Positions 43,072-46,896 of a stretch of DNA of 46,896 bases are shown here, piece by piece. Source of the stretch: Candidatus Omnitrophota bacterium. Its GTDB lineage: Bacteria; Omnitrophota; Gorgyraeia; Aquiviventales; Aquiviventaceae. The translations under genes and the position numbers were made by a program. Numbering within the stretch: position 1 is the first letter of the stretch; each line of letters begins with the position of its first letter. The notes beneath the pieces were generated by a model. The model searched no databases and was not told where the DNA came from. It saw nothing but the letters and a program-made list of their open reading frames with translations. The DNA lies in assembly GCA_023247235.1 (NCBI GenBank), contig JAHFGW010000004.1:1-46896 (forward strand), in the 5' to 3' direction.

Positions 43072-43567
43072 GCACGGTCACAGTATAGGCACGCCCGCGA
43101 TGGCTCACCACCAGCGTGGCCGCTTCGCTCGTGCCATCAGGAAAAAAGGTGACGCGCTCCACCGGCACCTCGTCCCGGGTCAGCGCGACGTCGATGGCCT
43201 CAGACGCCACGCGCCTGTGGGTGCCCCGCTCCTCAAGCGGCAGCGGTTCTCCCTCGATCGGGTCGATCTCCAACCGCGCCTGCCTGGCATCTGGGTCCCA
43301 GACCCAGGCGATCGGCTCGCCTTGGGTCACCGCGCGCTCGTGCGCATACCGGAAGAGTTGCGCCAAGGCGAAGGCGGTCTGCTCAGTCTGAAGCCGCGCG
43401 GCGGTCCCGGTGAAGTTGGGCACCGCCGCCACAAGCAACATGGCCAGCACGACGGTGACCAGCACCACCTCGACGAGGGTAAACCCAGGGTGGGCGGGCT
43501 TAGTCTTGCCAATTGCCGATGTCGTCGTTGCCCACTCTGCCGTCGGGGCCCAGCGAATAGAGCTCAT
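43025..43567 (-). CDS. gspH: Minor pseudopilin GspH (start uncertain)
   Basis: About 180 aa. Prepilin site PAHPG/FTLVEVVLVTVVLAMLLV with Glu5, then FALAQLFRYAHERAVTQGEP and LARLEIDP-type strands of the GspH/FimT domain. No ATG, GTG or TTG lies between the gspG stop and the cleavage site. The nearest in-frame start is ATG at 43567, overlapping gspG by 68 bases and giving a 28-residue leader; ATT near 43510 would give a 10-residue leader, the usual length. Confidence 0.8.
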   Translation of the reverse strand: MSSIRWAPTAEWATTTSAIGKTKPAHPGFTLVEVVLVTVVLAMLLVAAVPNFTGTAARLQTEQTAFALAQLFRYAHERAVTQGEPIAWVWDPDARQARLEIDPIEGEPLPLEERGTHRRVASEAIDVALTRDEVPVERVTFFPDGTSEAATLVVSHRGRAYTVTVHATTSRVTLTDGSGS

Positions 43568-43991
43568 AGTCCTGCTGGTGCTCCGACTGCATGCTATAGA
43601 TGTAGGAGCGGTGCCAGGGATCTTCCGGCAAGCCCTTTTTGAGATAGGGGCCATTCCATTTCCCTTCCTCCACGTCCGCAGGCGGCTCGCGCCGTACCAG
43701 CTCCTCCAACCCATCGGGATAGCGGCCCATGTCGAGCTCATACAGATCCAGGGCCAACCCGATCGCGGCGATGTCCGCCCGCGCCCGCGCGGTCTTCGCT
43801 TGCTCGGTGCGTCCCGTCAGCCGCGGCACGACCATCGCGGCCAGCACCCCGATAATGATGATGACCAACATGAGCTCAATCAGCGTGAAAGCACGCTCGA
43901 GGTTCGAGGCTCGAGGCTCGAGGGAAAGACCCGAACCCTGGTCGCCACGAGCCATGAACCACGAACCACGAGCCCGTTTTGCGCGACTCAT
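43500..43991 (-). CDS. gspG: Major pseudopilin GspG, leader encoded by a heptanucleotide array
   Basis: 163 aa. Main pseudopilus subunit. Cleavage site LERA/FTLIELMLVIIIIGVLAAMV; alanine replaces the usual glycine at -1. Mature part shows the GspG marks RADIAAIGLALDLYELDMGR, YPDGLEELV, GPYLKKGLPEDPWHRSYIY and SLGPDGRVGNDDIGNW with the calcium-site residues. ATG at 43991 overlaps the gspF stop (ATGA), so the 34-residue leader is likely real; residues 6-33 derive from the array at 43895-43974. Confidence 0.93.
   Translation of the reverse strand: MSRAKRARGSWFMARGDQGSGLSLEPRASNLERAFTLIELMLVIIIIGVLAAMVVPRLTGRTEQAKTARARADIAAIGLALDLYELDMGRYPDGLEELVRREPPADVEEGKWNGPYLKKGLPEDPWHRSYIYSMQSEHQQDYELYSLGPDGRVGNDDIGNWQD
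43895..43974. repeat. Bipartite heptanucleotide array in the GspG leader
   Basis: Plus strand: GCTCGAG, GTTCGAG, GCTCGAG, GCTCGAG (43895-43922), a 24-base spacer, ACGAGCC, ATGAACC, ACGAACC, ACGAGCC (43947-43974). The GCTCG and CGAGC cores of the two blocks can pair. Reverse orientation relative to the gspJ copy. Confidence 0.92.
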
Positions 43992-45196
43992 TGGACGACC
44001 AGCCCAATCTGGAACACGGGCAGTAACATGGCCAGGACGATGAACATGACGACGCCTCCCACGCCTACGAGCAGAATCGGTTCCACGATGGCGGTGAGCC
44101 CCTTGATCGCCCGGTCGACTTCGCGCTCATAGGTCCCGGCGACTTTCAGCAGCGCCGCGTCGACCGTCCCGGACTCCTCGCCGACGGTCACCATGTTGCT
44201 GACGAAGGGCGGAAATTCCCCGCTATTGGCCAAGGCGACCGCGATGCTCGCCCCGTCGCGAACCGACTCTTGGACCTGGACGACCGCGCGCCGCAAGACC
44301 GAATTCGAGACGCTCTGCGCGACCACATCTAACGCCTGCAAGACCGGCACGCCCTGGCCGACCATGACGCCGAGGTTCCGCATGAAGCGCGACGTCTCCA
44401 GCTTGCGCGCCAGCGTGCCCACGCCGGGCAGCACCAGCACGAGCCGATCCACCACGGCGCGACCCGCAGCACTGTTGCGCCACCGGCCGAACCCCAGCGC
44501 GAACAGCAGCAGGCCGCCGAGCAGCGCCCACCACCACCGGGTCAACACCCGGCTGACCGCCAGCAGCATGCGCGTCGGCAGCGGCAGCAGCTGGCCGGAC
44601 TCAATGAAGACTTGCGACAGCGTGGGGATCACGTAGGCCAGCAGAAAGACGGTCATCGCCACCGCGACCGCGAGCACAAAGAGCGGATACGCCGAGGCGG
44701 TCAGCAGCCGGCTCCTCAGCTCGGCGTCGTTCTCGCCCAGCTCCGCCAGGCGGGCCAGCGCCTGCTCCAGGCCTCCGCCCACCTCCCCGGCCCTCACCAT
44801 ATTCATGTAGAGCGGCGAGAACACGGTGGGATGATCGGCGAGGGTGTCGCTGAGCGCGCGGCCGTCGCGCACGCCGGCCGTCAGGCCGTCGATGACTCGG
44901 CGCAGCGCTGGATGGTCCGTTTGCTTAGCGAGGAGGGTGAGTGCATTCAGCAGCGGCAGGCCGCCGCCCAGCAAGTCCGCGAGCTGCCGCGTCGTTTGCG
45001 CGAGTTGGCGCCCGGAGATGCGGCGACGGGCGAAGGTCCTCCGGCCGCCGCGCGCGCCGGTGACCTCCATGATGCTCAGCGGAAAGACGCCTTGACTGCC
45101 CAGGCGGTTGATGGCGGCGGCCTCGTTCTCCGCCTCGATGGTGCCCTCGAGGATCTTGAGCGCGCTGTCGCGCGCTCGGTAGGCGTACTGGGCCAT
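43988..45196 (-). CDS. gspF: T2SS inner-membrane platform protein GspF
   Basis: 402 aa, standard. Visible: MAQYAYRARDSALKILEGTI start, two repeated helical domains (ISGRQLAQTTRQLADLLGGG then LPLLNAL; MRNLGVMVGQGVPVLQALDV), three membrane segments, and VTVGEESGTVDAALLKVAGT plus the closing IVEPILLVGVGGVVMFIVLA. It anchors the GspE ATPase. ATG at 45196 chosen because the conserved MxxYxYRARD begins there. Confidence 0.95.
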   Translation of the reverse strand: MAQYAYRARDSALKILEGTIEAENEAAAINRLGSQGVFPLSIMEVTGARGGRRTFARRRISGRQLAQTTRQLADLLGGGLPLLNALTLLAKQTDHPALRRVIDGLTAGVRDGRALSDTLADHPTVFSPLYMNMVRAGEVGGGLEQALARLAELGENDAELRSRLLTASAYPLFVLAVAVAMTVFLLAYVIPTLSQVFIESGQLLPLPTRMLLAVSRVLTRWWWALLGGLLLFALGFGRWRNSAAGRAVVDRLVLVLPGVGTLARKLETSRFMRNLGVMVGQGVPVLQALDVVAQSVSNSVLRRAVVQVQESVRDGASIAVALANSGEFPPFVSNMVTVGEESGTVDAALLKVAGTYEREVDRAIKGLTAIVEPILLVGVGGVVMFIVLAMLLPVFQIGLVVQ

Positions 45197-45204
45197 CGGT
45201 GCTG

Positions 45205-45213
45205 AGTATAACA
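45205..45213 (-). promoter_or_regulatory. Possible extended -10 promoter before gspF
   Basis: Minus strand TGTTATACT (TGnTATAAT type) lies in the short gspE-gspF gap, 8 bases before the gspF ATG. No good -35 is present, so an internal promoter is only a possibility; it would yield a near-leaderless gspF message. Confidence 0.3.
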
Positions 45214-45219
45214 CACCGA

Positions 45220-46896
45220 CTACGTGACGCGCAGCACCTCTTCCGGCGTGGTGAGCCCCTCCGCGATCTTGCGAAATCCGTCCTGGCGCAGGGTTTGCAT
45301 CGGCGTGTCGCGCTGCGCCGCCTGGAGGATGTCGCTGGAGGAGGCGCGCCGCAAGATCTGTTGCTTGACGCCTTCCGTGATGAGCATGAACTCGTGAATC
45401 GCAGTGCGTCCCTTAAACCCGGTGCCTTTGCAGGCCAGGCAGCCCCGGCCATACCGCAGCGCGCTCGGCGCGGGGCCGACAAGATTGAACGGGGCCAGCA
45501 CCCGCGCGTGCACCGGCCGCTCCTCTTGGCAGTCGGAACAGATGAGGCGGACGAGCCGCTGCGCCACGAAGCACAGGACGGAGGAGGACAACAGGTAGGG
45601 CTCGATCCCCATGTCCAGCAGGCGCGTCACCCCCCCGGCGGCGTCGTTGGTGTGCAGCGTCGAGAAGACCAGATGGCCCGTCAAGGCGCTGCGGATCGTG
45701 ATCTCGGCCGTTTCCGGATCGCGCACCTCGCCGACCATCATGATGTCCGGGTCATGGCGCAGCATGGAGCGCAGGCCCTGGGCGAAAGAGAAGCCGATGC
45801 GCGGATGCACCTGCAGCTGCACGATGCCGTCCAGCTGATACTCAATGGGGTCCTCGATGGTCAGGATTTTGCGATTCGGGGCGTTGAGCTTCGAGAGGCA
45901 CGCGTACAGGGTCGTCGTCTTGCCGGAGCCGGTGGGCCCGGTGACAAAAATGATGCCATGCGGCCGCTCGATGAGCTCCGAGAGAATCTTCAACTGCGCG
46001 TCCCCCAGCCCGAGCTCCTTGAGGCTGAAGAGCATGCCGGAGGACAGCAAGCGCACGTTCACGCCCTCGCCGTAGCTGGTCGGCAGCACCGAGATGCGCA
46101 GGTCGAGCTCCTTGCGCTCCAGCCGCACCTTGATCCGCCCGTCCTGCGGCAGCCGCCGCTCGGCGATGTCGAGCTTCGCCATGACCTTGATGCGCGAGAC
46201 GATCGCCGGGTGCAGCTTGACCAGATCCGGCGGCACCGGCACGTCATAGAGGATGCCGTCAATGCGCTGCCGCACGCGCAGGATCTGTTCAAACGGCTCC
46301 AGATGAATGTCGGTCGCCCGCTCGCGCACCGCCGAGAGGATGAGCTGATTGACGAAGGAGATGACGGAGGCATCCTGGGCCTTGGCCATCAGGTCCTCGG
46401 CCCCGGCCACGGGAGCCGAGGTGCGCACGCCCGCATCAAGCAACTGCTCGACCGCCGAGGCGCCGATGCCGTAGTGGCGCTCGATCGCGCGCTTAATCTC
46501 CTGCTCCGTCGAGAGCACGGGATCGACTTCGCAATCCAGCAGCAGGCGCAGCTCATCCAGCGTCTGCACGTCAAACGGATCCGCGATGGCGACTTTCAAG
46601 ACGTCCTGCTCGAAGGCCAGGGGGATGAGCCGGTAGTGGCCGGCGAACTTCGGGGGGACTTTAGCGAGCGCCTCCGGGCTGATCTGCACCTCGGCGAGGC
46701 GCACATAGGGCATGCCGGCCTGCTCGGCGAGCACTTCCAGGAGCTGCTCGTTGGTAATGAGGCCCTGGCGCGTGAGCACACTGCCGAGCAGCTCGCCGGT
46801 GCGCTTTTGCTCATCCCGCGCCTGGTCCAAATCGTCAGCCGAGATGAGCCCGCGCTCCAGCAGCAGCTCACCGAGGATCTGACGGCGAGTTCTGGG
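45220..46896 (-). CDS. gspE: T2SS assembly ATPase GspE (N-terminus beyond window)
   Basis: Incomplete: the frame is open to the window edge and reads RRQILGELLLERGLISADDL, part of the GspE/PilB N-terminal domain, so the start lies upstream. Within: N1E-type domain (EQAGMPYVRLAEVQISPEAL), Walker A VTGPTGSGKTTTLYACL, Walker B region DPDIMMVGEVRDPETAEI, the HLVFSTLHTNDAAGGVTRL block and a four-cysteine zinc site (CSDC...CLAC). The hexameric cytoplasmic ATPase drives pseudopilus assembly. GspE rather than PilB because GspF-M follow directly. Confidence 0.94.
   Translation of the reverse strand, partial: PRTRRQILGELLLERGLISADDLDQARDEQKRTGELLGSVLTRQGLITNEQLLEVLAEQAGMPYVRLAEVQISPEALAKVPPKFAGHYRLIPLAFEQDVLKVAIADPFDVQTLDELRLLLDCEVDPVLSTEQEIKRAIERHYGIGASAVEQLLDAGVRTSAPVAGAEDLMAKAQDASVISFVNQLILSAVRERATDIHLEPFEQILRVRQRIDGILYDVPVPPDLVKLHPAIVSRIKVMAKLDIAERRLPQDGRIKVRLERKELDLRISVLPTSYGEGVNVRLLSSGMLFSLKELGLGDAQLKILSELIERPHGIIFVTGPTGSGKTTTLYACLSKLNAPNRKILTIEDPIEYQLDGIVQLQVHPRIGFSFAQGLRSMLRHDPDIMMVGEVRDPETAEITIRSALTGHLVFSTLHTNDAAGGVTRLLDMGIEPYLLSSSVLCFVAQRLVRLICSDCQEERPVHARVLAPFNLVGPAPSALRYGRGCLACKGTGFKGRTAIHEFMLITEGVKQQILRRASSSDILQAAQRDTPMQTLRQDGFRKIAEGLTTPEEVLRVT

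Overview
This is one end of a GC-rich (mid-60s percent by eye) bacterial chromosome in which every recognised gene lies on the minus strand, so transcription runs from high to low coordinates. A type II secretion system with a secretin, meso-DAP-type peptidoglycan synthesis (DNPR motif in MurE) and a lipoprotein suggest a diderm. Gene content and order fit an uncultivated lineage such as Omnitrophota or a neighbour, but that placement is an inference and is weak.

In transcriptional order: (1) 46896-35210, a near-complete T2SS locus: gspE (cut by the window edge), gspF, pseudopilins gspG/H/I/J/K, gspL, gspM, a small MerR-type regulator, an ExeA-like ATPase, a GspC/GspB-like protein, and a secretin gspD with an extra TonB/TolA-C-like domain at its C-terminus. 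(2) 35110-30756, a FabL-like enoyl-ACP reductase and SMC. (3) 30702-25727, a riboflavin operon ribBA-ribH-nusB-PHP-ribD-ribE. (4) 25663-17276, tRNA-Pro(CGG), apt, acylphosphatase, a phosphoesterase, ligA, a small lipoprotein, a Xer recombinase, a short CCA-type nucleotidyltransferase, a DUF503 protein, rbfA, truB and ribF. (5) 17109-536, the division/cell-wall (dcw) cluster, complete from mraZ to ftsA behind one strong promoter with a three-box MraZ operator. (6) 535-1, a gene-free, hairpin-rich stretch where ftsZ would be expected, followed by the first 26 codons of a yggS-like gene with its own promoter.

Genes are tightly packed, many joined by ATGA or TGATG overlaps. The most distinctive feature is a set of short repeat elements lodged in or against coding sequence. 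A bipartite heptanucleotide array ((GCTCGAG)4 - spacer - (ACGAGCC)4, or a related CGGAA/TTCCG form) and a GGGGAC...GTCCCC hairpin family encode most of the prepilin leaders of GspG, GspJ and GspK and the C-terminal tail of MurD. Another palindromic element of about 102 bp sits in frame inside the riboflavin-kinase part of RibF, and a fourth supplies the stop codon of ribH. They sit where a protein can tolerate extra residues: cleaved leaders, tails and loops.

The secretin-TonB_C fusion, the repeat-built prepilin leaders and the missing ftsZ are the observations most worth following up.
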